In this document: positions 43,335 to 51,539 of the stretch, in pieces
How positions within the stretch are numbered: position 1 is the first letter of the stretch
Layout of the letters: every line of letters begins with the position of its first letter
Assembly (NCBI RefSeq): GCF_022397915.1
Contig: NZ_JAKEUO010000003.1
Location: forward strand, 211,963 to 275,962
Direction of reading: 5' to 3'
DNA from: Vibrio sp. Isolate34
GTDB taxonomy: Bacteria; Pseudomonadota; Gammaproteobacteria; Enterobacterales; Vibrionaceae
DNA: 64,000 bases
Made by a program: the position numbers and the translations under genes
The notes under the pieces: generated by a model
Databases searched by the model: none
Seen by the model: the letters and a program-made list of their open reading frames with translations, nothing else
Told to the model about the DNA's origin: nothing

Positions 43335-44018
43335 ATGAACAACACACTAGCGAACCAAGAAAAGAGCACTTTCGTCATCATTGGTGGCACGTCTGGCATC
43401 GGTAAAGCATTAGCGATGCAATTGAGAAACGAAGACAACACAGTACACATTGCAAGCCGACATACAGGCGTTGATATCAGCAATGAAAAGTCGATTTGCG
43501 AATACTTCGAATCGATTGGTCCCTTCGATCATTTAGTGGTGACTGCGGGCTCATCCGCTCCGGCGGGAAAGGTGACAGACGTTGCGATTGAAGACGCGAA
43601 AACGGCATTTGACACCAAATTTTGGGGCAGCTTAAACGTAGCCAAGCATGCCGCACGTTATATCAAACCCAAGGGTTCTATCACGCTTACCACAGGCATG
43701 TTGTCACGCAAAGTGGTCGCCGGCACTTACGTAAAAACCGCCATCAACGCCACACTAGAGAGCGTGACTAAAGTGCTTGCAAAAGAACTCGCACCTATTC
43801 GAGTGAACGCCGTTAGCCCGGGTTTGACCATGACCGAAGCCTACAAAAATATGGACGACTCATCTCGTAACACAATGTACGACAACGCCAAGAATAACTT
43901 ACCTGTTGGCAAAGTCGGTGATGCTTCAGAGGCTGCCATGGGCTACCTGTTCGCGATTAAAAACCCATACGTGACTGGCTCAATTATCGACATCGATGGC
44001 GGCGCGCTGCTTGGCTAA
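43335..44018 (+). CDS. Atypical short-chain dehydrogenase without YxxxK
   Basis: 227 residues, SDR fold with the cofactor motif IIGGTSGIGKALAMQL, DHLVVTAGSS, and RVNAVSPGLTMTEA. At the active site the Tyr-x3-Lys expected before the helix is absent: the segment reads GTYVKTAINATLES, where alignment to the usual YSAxKAALE puts Lys and Asn in place of Tyr and Lys. Such Asn-type members form a known side group and may not have classical activity. First gene after a divergent LysR regulator. Confidence 0.85.
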   Translation: MNNTLANQEKSTFVIIGGTSGIGKALAMQLRNEDNTVHIASRHTGVDISNEKSICEYFESIGPFDHLVVTAGSSAPAGKVTDVAIEDAKTAFDTKFWGSLNVAKHAARYIKPKGSITLTTGMLSRKVVAGTYVKTAINATLESVTKVLAKELAPIRVNAVSPGLTMTEAYKNMDDSSRNTMYDNAKNNLPVGKVGDASEAAMGYLFAIKNPYVTGSIIDIDGGALLG

Positions 44019-44103
44019 AACACCTCGCAAAGACACAAAGAACAATCGTTAGGACGTGTACCTAAGCGTCCTAACAAACCAGAATTTACATAGGTAGTTC
44101 ATT

Positions 44104-45297
44104 ATGAAAAAAGAACAGATCCCATTCCAAGTTTGGATACTGACACTCGCGGCATTTGCAATCGGCACGGCTGAATTTGTTATCGCCGGTATCCTTCCGC
44201 AAATTGCCATATCCCTTTCGATCACCGAAGGCCAAGCAGGTTATCTAATCAGTGCTTATGCGTTAGCTATCGTTATCGGCGGGCCGATCTTAACCATCTA
44301 CCTTGCACGCTTTAATAAGAAGATGGTTTTGATTGGATTAATGGCACTGTTCATTATTGGTAATGTCTTGTCAGCCCTAGCGCCTAACTACCCATTACTA
44401 CTCGCTAGCCGTGTAATTGCAGGCTTAGTGCAAGGTCCCTTCTATGGCATAGGTGCGGTTGTCGCGACCAACCTAGTGTCGGAAAAAATGGCAGGCCGCG
44501 CCGTTGGACAAATGTTCGCAGGCTTAACGCTCGCTAACGTTCTTGGAGTTCCGGCAGGTACATGGGTGAGCTTGCAATTCGGTTGGCACACCACCTTCTT
44601 TACCGTTGCGGCACTTGGCACAGTTGCGATGATTTCTATCCTGACATCTATCAAGTCAACGGGTCACAGCGAAGCGAAAGACATCAAAACTCAGCTTATG
44701 GCGTTCAAAAATCCTATGCTGCTTATCAGCTTGGCGATCACCGCTTTTGCTTGGTCTGGCTTCATGACGCTCTACGGATACCTAGCACCTATCGCCATGC
44801 ACATCACGGGTTACGGCCAAGAGTCTGTTACTTGGATCTTAGTGATTGTAGGTATCGGCTTAATCATAGGCAACACCTTGGGCGGCCGCTCTTCAGATAA
44901 AGACCTAGGCAAAGCTTCCATGTTTTGGGCAGTCGCAATGATCGTGTCATTGGTTGTGGTGGGCCTAGTGGTAGACAACAAAGTCCTATTCGTTGCAGCG
45001 GCATTTGTCTTTGGTATTGCATCATTTGCGAACGTTCCTGCCATGCAACTTCGAGTGATGAACCACGGTGGCGAAGGCCAAGAGCTTGCCGCAACAGCCA
45101 ACATTTCAGCGTTTAACTTGGCGAATGCCTTCGGTGGATTCCTTGGCGGCATGGTACTCGACAGCCAACTGGGCGCAGGAATGATTCCGTTCGCAGCCGT
45201 TGTTGTCCCTGTCATTGGCTTGCTACTTATCGCTAAAGCCAACCGAGCAGGCAAACCACAAAGCAACTCTATTTTCAGCCCAGCAGAAAGCAAATAA
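44104..45297 (+). CDS. MFS efflux transporter (DHA1 type)
   Basis: 397 residues with 12 predicted helices, major facilitator superfamily. Signature QVWILTLAAFAIGTAEFVIAGI with the helix 1 of AraJ/YdhP-like DHA1 members, ISAYALAIVIGGPILTIYLARF as motif A region, RVIAGLVQGPFYGIGA in helix 4, and a second-half motif GGRSSDK. Likely exports a small organic compound; it lies in the LysR-SDR-MFS-OYE group, suggesting detoxification or secretion of the compound handled by the neighbours. Confidence 0.87.
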   Translation: MKKEQIPFQVWILTLAAFAIGTAEFVIAGILPQIAISLSITEGQAGYLISAYALAIVIGGPILTIYLARFNKKMVLIGLMALFIIGNVLSALAPNYPLLLASRVIAGLVQGPFYGIGAVVATNLVSEKMAGRAVGQMFAGLTLANVLGVPAGTWVSLQFGWHTTFFTVAALGTVAMISILTSIKSTGHSEAKDIKTQLMAFKNPMLLISLAITAFAWSGFMTLYGYLAPIAMHITGYGQESVTWILVIVGIGLIIGNTLGGRSSDKDLGKASMFWAVAMIVSLVVVGLVVDNKVLFVAAAFVFGIASFANVPAMQLRVMNHGGEGQELAATANISAFNLANAFGGFLGGMVLDSQLGAGMIPFAAVVVPVIGLLLIAKANRAGKPQSNSIFSPAESK

Positions 45298-45370
45298 CGA
45301 GACTTATAGCCCGAACACACAACTAAAAACACTGAATTCAAGAACACAGAATTAAAACAAGGTAGATACC

Positions 45371-46459
45371 ATGAACAAATTATTCGAAACATCAGAACTC
45401 AAAGGCCTAGAACTGCAAAACCGCGTCGTTATGGCGCCCATGACTCGCGCTCGCACTAGTCAACCTGGAAACGTGCCAAACAACATGATGGCAACCTACT
45501 ACCAACAACGAGCAAGTGCAGGGCTAATCATCACCGAAGCCACGCAAATTTCGGATGACTCTCAAGGCTACTCATTCACACCCGGCGTTTATACCGATGC
45601 GCAAATCGAAGGTTGGAAATCAGTAACCACAGCCGCAAAAGAACAAGGTGCTGCGATATTCTGCCAGTTATGGCATGTAGGCCGCGTGTCTCACACTACC
45701 TTTCAAAAGGGCGAACTGCCGATTGCACCGTCAGCGCTGGCGCCAATAGAAACTCAAGTATGGATTTCCGATGAGAATGGTAACGGCAACATGGTCGATT
45801 GCATCCAACCAAGGGAGATGACCCAAGAAGACATCGACCGCGTCGTTCAAGATTTTGCGAACTCAGCAAAGAAAGCCATCGAGGCAGGCTTTAATGGTGT
45901 CGAGATCCACGGCGGTAATGGCTACCTTATTGATCAATTCCTAAGAACCAACTCGAACAAACGTACCGACAACTACGGCGGAAGCCGTGAGAACCGACTT
46001 CGCTTTTTAATTGAAGTAGTAGATGCCGTCATTGATGCGATTGGCGCGGACAAAGTGGGCGTACGTTTAGCTCCATTCATTACCTTCAAAGACATGAACT
46101 GCCCAGATATCGTGCCAACGATTTTAGAAGCTTCAAAAGCACTGCAAGCACGTGATATCGCTTATCTGCACCTGTCAGAAGCCGATTGGGATGACGCACC
46201 TGTGATACCTGAAAGCTTCCGTATCGAGCTAAGGGAGCTATTCTCCAACACCATCATCGTCGCAGGCAGCTACACACCAGAGCGCGCCGAAGAAGTATTA
46301 AGCAAAGGCTACGCGGATCTCGTCGCATTTGGTCGCCCATTTGTCGCCAACCCTGATCTCGTATCACGCCTACAAAAAGGGAGCAAGCTAGCACAGCTCG
46401 ATGGCGCCACTCTATTCGGCGGCAACGAAAAAGGCTACATCGATTATCCAGCTTTGTAA
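45371..46459 (+). CDS. Old Yellow Enzyme-family alkene reductase (NemA-like)
   Basis: 362 residues. FMN-dependent reductase of electrophilic alkenes, nitro esters or quinones. Family motifs: VVMAPMTRARTSQPGNVPN, FCQLWHVGRVSH, GFNGVEIHGGNGYLIDQFLRT, SNKRTDNYGGSRENR and VAFGRPFVANPDL. Starts with AAGGTAG before the ATG, 73 bases after the MFS gene. With the upstream SDR and MFS genes it suggests an electrophile-response locus, controlled by the LysR regulator at 42274. Confidence 0.92.
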   Translation: MNKLFETSELKGLELQNRVVMAPMTRARTSQPGNVPNNMMATYYQQRASAGLIITEATQISDDSQGYSFTPGVYTDAQIEGWKSVTTAAKEQGAAIFCQLWHVGRVSHTTFQKGELPIAPSALAPIETQVWISDENGNGNMVDCIQPREMTQEDIDRVVQDFANSAKKAIEAGFNGVEIHGGNGYLIDQFLRTNSNKRTDNYGGSRENRLRFLIEVVDAVIDAIGADKVGVRLAPFITFKDMNCPDIVPTILEASKALQARDIAYLHLSEADWDDAPVIPESFRIELRELFSNTIIVAGSYTPERAEEVLSKGYADLVAFGRPFVANPDLVSRLQKGSKLAQLDGATLFGGNEKGYIDYPAL

Positions 46460-46509
46460 TGAATTTGGAATTATTAGAACTGCTCTAGATTTTCCTTCGG
46501 GCAAAAGAA

Positions 46510-46534
46510 AGGCTCGCATGACTAGTGCGAGCCT
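46510..46534 (+). terminator. Hairpin after the OYE gene
   Basis: AGGCTCGCA / TGCGAGCCT with a 7-base loop and no T run on the plus strand. Between it and 46756 nothing further is evident. Confidence 0.55.
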
Positions 46535-46756
46535 AATGCAGTTTAGGGGGTAAACCACAATCTGATATTAATTTGGGCTAATTATTTAACTTATGAGCCA
46601 TTATGCACTTGCGCGCACTGATATTCCATTTTTAAATGATTCACGGCAATTAATCAATCGATAAAAGTTAGCGTTTGGTCAATTTAAACCACATAAATAA
46701 CAATGATTTAGTGAACAGTGTCTACTAATTCATCAGAAAGCCCATACAAATCAGAT

Positions 46757-47623
46757 TTATAGACTTTTCATTTGCCAGTAGCCTTCACCATTAGTTGCGA
46801 GCTGACTATGTAAATAATCGAGCGTGTCAGCCACTTTTCCGGCAATGCCTTGAGGCGGGTTAAACAGTAACAACCCACTACCGATGAGGCGGTCATCGCC
46901 CTTAGGATCGCGCAGTCGTAATTCCGATTTGATCGGGCTTGGCAGCAAACCATCTTTCACCGCTGTCACGCAGTGATTCAAAATCAGTGAGCTTTTGTCA
47001 TCGGTGTAGAGCGGATACCAGATCAGAGCAGAGACTTTCTCAGATTGCTGATAAGCCTTCACCAAGGCGTCAATCACTGCGAGATATTCAGCATCGGTTT
47101 CATAGGGTGGGTCGATAACAATCAGGTGATGATTATCGTGCTTTGCCACATCATCAGGTAACGCTTTAAGCCCATCGCCCGCGGTAATGGTGAGCTTGCT
47201 TGAGACATCCAGATCGCGTTGTAGCTTCTCAATATTGGTTTGAAGTAAGTCGGCTTCGTCTTGCTGAATATCGGAAAAGTAGAAGCTGTCTTGGCTGCGA
47301 CCTTGTTGATAGGTAATGGCCGCAGAGCCGGGATACAGCGTGATTAGTTGATTAGGATTGTAGTATTCCAGCACCGACATAAAAGACGCGAATGACTCTG
47401 GAAGGTAAGCCTTGTTTCGCCATAAGTACCCAACCCCTTCGGCAAATTCGCCCGCGTGGTTGCTTGGCGCAGTGGTGAGGTCGTAACACCCTGTCCCTGA
47501 GTGTGTGTCGATAACATTGAGGCGTGAATGCTGCTGCATTAATGACTGAACCAGAGCACTCAATACGGGGTGCTTCAGTGCATCACCGTGGTCGCCTACA
47601 TGACATTGATGTCGATATTCCAT
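46757..47623 (-). CDS. rlmJ: 23S rRNA (adenine2030-N6)-methyltransferase RlmJ
   Basis: Methylates A2030 of 23S rRNA with SAM. 288 residues (E. coli 280). N-terminal YRHQCHVGDHGDALKH is the RlmJ pattern, followed by IDTHSGTGCYDL (SAM loop), the catalytic IDPPYE motif and DRLIGSGLLLFNPP near the end. Start is ATG directly after AAGGGA. Single gene. Confidence 0.93.
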   Translation of the reverse strand: MEYRHQCHVGDHGDALKHPVLSALVQSLMQQHSRLNVIDTHSGTGCYDLTTAPSNHAGEFAEGVGYLWRNKAYLPESFASFMSVLEYYNPNQLITLYPGSAAITYQQGRSQDSFYFSDIQQDEADLLQTNIEKLQRDLDVSSKLTITAGDGLKALPDDVAKHDNHHLIVIDPPYETDAEYLAVIDALVKAYQQSEKVSALIWYPLYTDDKSSLILNHCVTAVKDGLLPSPIKSELRLRDPKGDDRLIGSGLLLFNPPQGIAGKVADTLDYLHSQLATNGEGYWQMKSL

Positions 47624-47746
47624 TCCCTTGCCTCATTTCTACTGACGTCATATAAACATACTTCATATCCTGAGGGCTTTCCTGCTCAATCTATCGTTTT
47701 TTGAAATAGCCTCTCTTTTGACTAACTGTCTGACTCTTATAAAAAT

Positions 47747-47782
47747 AAAGCCCTTCGTCTTATTACAAACGAAGGGCTTTAC
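47747..47782. terminator. Bidirectional terminator (secDF end)
   Basis: AAAGCCCTTCGT / ACGAAGGGCTTT with a 10-base loop, 45 bases after the secF stop. Confidence 0.88.
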
Positions 47783-47823
47783 TGAAGTTACTTGCTAACT
47801 TGTACTGCTAGCGAATAGACAAC

Positions 47824-48780
47824 CTAAGGGTACTCACCCTCAACTTCTACTGGTGCTTTTACTTGGTAGTGACAAGGTTGTAAGCCAAGCAATTTAGGCA
47901 GGGTAATACCAACTGATACTGAAGACCACGTACCGCTGACAATGCCGACAACCAATGCAATCGCAAAACCTTGCAGTGCCGCGCCGCCAAGCAACCAAAG
48001 TGCCGAGACAGTGATTAGCGTAGTGCCTGAAGTTACCATGGTGCGCGAGAAAGTCGCTTTCACTGATTCGTTAAGCAAGTTATCAGTGTCACCGTTAGGG
48101 TTGCCACGCAACATCTCACGCACACGGTCGGCGATGATGATTGAGTCATTGAGTGAGTAACCCAATATCGCTAACACCGCCGCTAATACCGTTAGGTTAA
48201 ACTCGAACTGAGTAAAGGCGAATAAGCCCAAGATAAGCGTCACGTCATAGATGATCGCGGCAAGAGCACCCAGTGCCAAACGCCATTCAAATCGTACACT
48301 CAGGTACAGCATGATCATTAGGAAACACACCAATACTGCTAAGCCGCCTTGGTCAACCATGTCTTGACCCACTTGAGGGCCAACCACGCTGCTGTTAAGC
48401 ACTTGTACTTGGTCGCTCACCGATGACAAAACATCCACTAGGTTAGGCTGTGGTGCATCCGTCAATTGGCTGTAACGCAGTATCCAGCGATCTTGTTCTG
48501 CCATGCCAACAACTTGCACATCTTGTTGGAAAGCCGCATCAAGTTTTGTTTTTAAATCGTCTTTGGTTACTTGGTCAGAAAGCTGAACTTCGGCAACCAC
48601 ACCGCCAGTAAAGTCCAAGCCCCAGTTAAAACCTTTTACTGCCACCAGCATCACAGAGCTCATGAACAGCACAATAGAAATCATAGACATCACCTTACGA
48701 AGGCGAGTCATCTTTTTATCTGAAAAATAGCGTTCTGAAATATAGCGGTCTGAATTAGTCACTTTTGTTGAAGTTCTCAT
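47824..48780 (-). CDS. secF: Protein-export subunit SecF (second copy type)
   Basis: 318 residues, inner-membrane partner of SecD that uses ion flow to pull preproteins across the membrane after SecA. N-terminal periplasmic loop starts GLDFTGGVVAEVQLSD; six membrane helices; conserved GYSLNDSIIIADRVREM and SVKATFSRTMVTSGTT. It follows secD with a 2-base gap. yajC and tgt, which flank the housekeeping secDF, are absent, so this is likely the second secDF pair that vibrios carry. Confidence 0.92.
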   Translation of the reverse strand: MRTSTKVTNSDRYISERYFSDKKMTRLRKVMSMISIVLFMSSVMLVAVKGFNWGLDFTGGVVAEVQLSDQVTKDDLKTKLDAAFQQDVQVVGMAEQDRWILRYSQLTDAPQPNLVDVLSSVSDQVQVLNSSVVGPQVGQDMVDQGGLAVLVCFLMIMLYLSVRFEWRLALGALAAIIYDVTLILGLFAFTQFEFNLTVLAAVLAILGYSLNDSIIIADRVREMLRGNPNGDTDNLLNESVKATFSRTMVTSGTTLITVSALWLLGGAALQGFAIALVVGIVSGTWSSVSVGITLPKLLGLQPCHYQVKAPVEVEGEYP

Positions 48781-48782
48781 GC

Positions 48783-50576
48783 TTAAATCCTTACATCGTG
48801 GCGTTGGTCACGCCCCCAAGCCAAATTGATGATCGCGCGTGACGCAAAAATACCTGTAAACATACTGGTTAGAAGACCCAAACCTAGGGTCAATGCGAAC
48901 CCTTGAATCGGTCCATTACCAATGGTGTACAGAGCCACGGCAACAATCATGGTAGTGACGTTGGCATCGAAGATTGAAGAGAACGCGCTATCAAAGCCGC
49001 GGTCGATGGCACTTGCAAAGCTGCGCCCTTCTTTCATTTTGTCTCGAATACGTTCGAAGATAAGTACGTTGGTATCTACCGCCATACCGACAGTTAATAC
49101 CAAGCCCGCAATGCCTGGCAAGGTTAATACCGCACCCGGTAGCATCGCTATCAAACCAAATAGTGTGGTCATGTTGACAATCAATGCAGCGTTCGCAACC
49201 CAACCAAGGCGGCGGTACCATAGCGCCATAAACGTGAGAGTTAGACCAAGGCCAAGTGCCAAAGCAGCAAAGCCGTTCGTGACGTTTTCCGCACCCAAAG
49301 ATGGGCCAATGGTACGCTCTTCAATGATGGTTACTGGCGCAGTCAATGAACCCGCACGAAGCAATAGAGCCAGCTCTTGTGCTTCAGCCATGCTGCCTGC
49401 ACCTGTGATTCTAAAGCGGCTACCCAATTGAGATTGGATGTTCGCCACACTGATCACTTCACTGGTTTTCTCGCTGTTGCCGGCTCTGTCACGACTGTAC
49501 TCGCTGTACACGGTTGCCATTGGCTTGCCGATGTTATGACGAGAGAACTCAGACATTTTCTTACCACCCGCTGAATCCAGCGTGATGTTTACTTCTGCGC
49601 TGCCCATCTCACCAATGCCGCTACGAGCATCGATAATGTGTTCGCCGCTCAGTACCGCTTTGCGAGCAACAACGACACGGTTGCCATCGGTATCTTTTAG
49701 CGTTTGAGTGTTGCGCGTTGCGTTATCGTAAACAGAGTAGAACGCCAATGATGCCGTCGCACCAATCACGTCTTTCGCGGCTGCTGGGTCTTGTACACCC
49801 GGAAGTTCGATACGAATGCGGCTTTCACCTTGGCGCTGAATTGAAGCCTCTGTGATACCTAGCTCTTCAATACGGCTGCGCATGATTTGTAGGTTTTGTT
49901 GAACCGTTAGGTTGCGTAGCGTTCTTTGTTCATCTTCAGACTGCGTTAGAGTCAGCTTTTTGTCTGAGCTATCACGTAGCCATTGTGGGAATTCTTCACG
50001 GATCAGCTTTTGCGCTTTTTCGAAATCCGCGTCAGTGCGGAAATTGAATTCCACTTGGTTATTCACCACTTTACCGCGGGCATAACGTACTTGGCTGGTG
50101 ATCTCATCGACCATAGCTTGAGCTTGTGCGTGGTAAACGGGCTCCATGTCCACTTCTAACAAGAACTGCACACCGCCACGTAAATCAAGGCCTAGCTGAA
50201 TTGGTGCGAAGCCCATATCAGTCAACCATTTTGGTGCTGCTGGCTCCATCGCGAGAGCAACGGTTGCGTTGTCCAGTAAGCGCTCATTAAGCACCTCTTT
50301 AGCTTTCGCTTGTTGCTCGGCATCTTCTAGGATAACCACTAAACGTTTGTCTTTTTGAAAGGCTGATTTGGCTTGGATGCCTTCGCTCGCAAGGTATTGA
50401 GTTACCTGAGTAGCATCAATAGTTTGCTCAGAACGGTTGCTGATTTGAACCGAAGCGTTCTCGCCATACCAAGAAGGTAGAGCACTTAGAACCATGATGA
50501 TGATGGTGGCGATAAGCACCACGTATTTCCACTTTGCGTAGTGGTTGATTTGTTTTCTTGGAATGCGCTTTTTCAC
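48783..50576 (-). CDS. secD: Protein-export subunit SecD (second copy type)
   Basis: 597 residues. First helix KYVVLIATIIIMVLSALPSW, large periplasmic region (P1 with LDLRGGVQFLLEVDM, GIGEMGSAEVNITLD), and the RND-like helix with VDTNVLIFERIRDKMKEG. The proton/sodium-carrying Asp and Arg are present. Start taken as GTG at 50576, since AAGAG lies nine bases before; a TTG two codons upstream is less likely. First gene of the secD-secF pair. Divergent from nothing; a 238-base gap precedes it. Confidence 0.92.
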   Translation of the reverse strand: MKKRIPRKQINHYAKWKYVVLIATIIIMVLSALPSWYGENASVQISNRSEQTIDATQVTQYLASEGIQAKSAFQKDKRLVVILEDAEQQAKAKEVLNERLLDNATVALAMEPAAPKWLTDMGFAPIQLGLDLRGGVQFLLEVDMEPVYHAQAQAMVDEITSQVRYARGKVVNNQVEFNFRTDADFEKAQKLIREEFPQWLRDSSDKKLTLTQSEDEQRTLRNLTVQQNLQIMRSRIEELGITEASIQRQGESRIRIELPGVQDPAAAKDVIGATASLAFYSVYDNATRNTQTLKDTDGNRVVVARKAVLSGEHIIDARSGIGEMGSAEVNITLDSAGGKKMSEFSRHNIGKPMATVYSEYSRDRAGNSEKTSEVISVANIQSQLGSRFRITGAGSMAEAQELALLLRAGSLTAPVTIIEERTIGPSLGAENVTNGFAALALGLGLTLTFMALWYRRLGWVANAALIVNMTTLFGLIAMLPGAVLTLPGIAGLVLTVGMAVDTNVLIFERIRDKMKEGRSFASAIDRGFDSAFSSIFDANVTTMIVAVALYTIGNGPIQGFALTLGLGLLTSMFTGIFASRAIINLAWGRDQRHDVRI

Positions 50577-50820
50577 AGTCAAGATCTCTTATTTTTACCA
50601 ATCACAGTAAATGTTCGAGCATTTTAACCAGCTAGGGTGACCAGTTATTTACTACGATTGGTATGTCTAACGTTTTGCGAACACGAGCGATAGCTAATCG
50701 CAACCAGAACAAGCTGATTGAACGATAGTGAGGCTAAAATGATGTGTCGCTATATTTGATTAACTGGCGGGTTCAACGGGCACAAGTGTCCATCGATACG
50801 ACCAATTTGGGGTCAAACGA

Positions 50821-51363
50821 TTAGCTAAGAAGATCTCGAAAGTGGGAATATTGTATGTTGCCTTCTTTCCACCCAGAAAGCCGGGAAGATGGAGAACTCA
50901 CAATACTGGTCCAGTGCTGTTTTTGATCCAACAGAGGTGTGTTGACCAACAGAGAGGCCAGTAAAGAAGGAGGAGAAAAGTCGATAAGCAGATGATAAGA
51001 AGGCTCTAGATCAGCCCCACTTTCTTGCTCATTGGTTAATATACGTCGGTAAGTGGTCGCTTGAAGGCTCGATTCAGTATCGTGGTAGTTGGAGCTGTCA
51101 CCGACGGACGCGGTGCCCAACTGAACTTTATCGCACTCTAAATAGGCTGATGGATCATCAACCGCGGCTTGCTTGCATTGTTTTTGCGAAGAAGATTGTT
51201 TTTCCGCAGAAGACTGCTTATTAGCTAAAGATTGCTGTTGAGCAGTCTCGATTTGAAATGGCTTAGAAGGAAACGAATAGCCGTTAGAATTCACTAAGCC
51301 AAAGCTCAGTAAAAACAACATTAAGACTAATCGGGTACCCAGTTTAAGCAATCTAATATCCAA
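50821..51363 (-). CDS. Secreted protein of unknown function with Gln/Ser-rich segment
   Basis: 180 residues. A signal-like segment (LVLMLFLLSFGLVNSNGY) is followed by a low-complexity run rich in Gln, Ser and Lys (SLANKQSSAEKQSSSQ), then two Cys (QKQCK and LECDK), and a C-terminal part ending SHFRDLLS. Not a family I know. Start is TTG with weak ribosome binding, so its exact 5' end is uncertain. It lies between secD and an M16 peptidase, on the same strand as both, without clear coupling. Confidence 0.55.
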   Translation of the reverse strand: MDIRLLKLGTRLVLMLFLLSFGLVNSNGYSFPSKPFQIETAQQQSLANKQSSAEKQSSSQKQCKQAAVDDPSAYLECDKVQLGTASVGDSSNYHDTESSLQATTYRRILTNEQESGADLEPSYHLLIDFSPPSLLASLLVNTPLLDQKQHWTSIVSSPSSRLSGWKEGNIQYSHFRDLLS

Positions 51364-51477
51364 ACAACATTCTCGTAGATCGTCAATCTACAATACAAAT
51401 GAAACGCTGTCTTGATTTAAAACATTTTTTTAGAAAATGATACGATGCAACCGATTAAGCGTCGTCTTTCTAAAGAA

Positions 51478-51515
51478 AAGAAAAAGCCAAGCAACAAGGC
51501 TTGGCTTTAAAAAAA
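51478..51515. terminator. Terminator of the M16 peptidase gene
   Basis: AAAGCCAAGC / GCTTGGCTTT hairpin with A/T runs on both sides. Confidence 0.88.
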
Positions 51516-51539
51516 GTATGAATTAAGCGATTGTAATTA

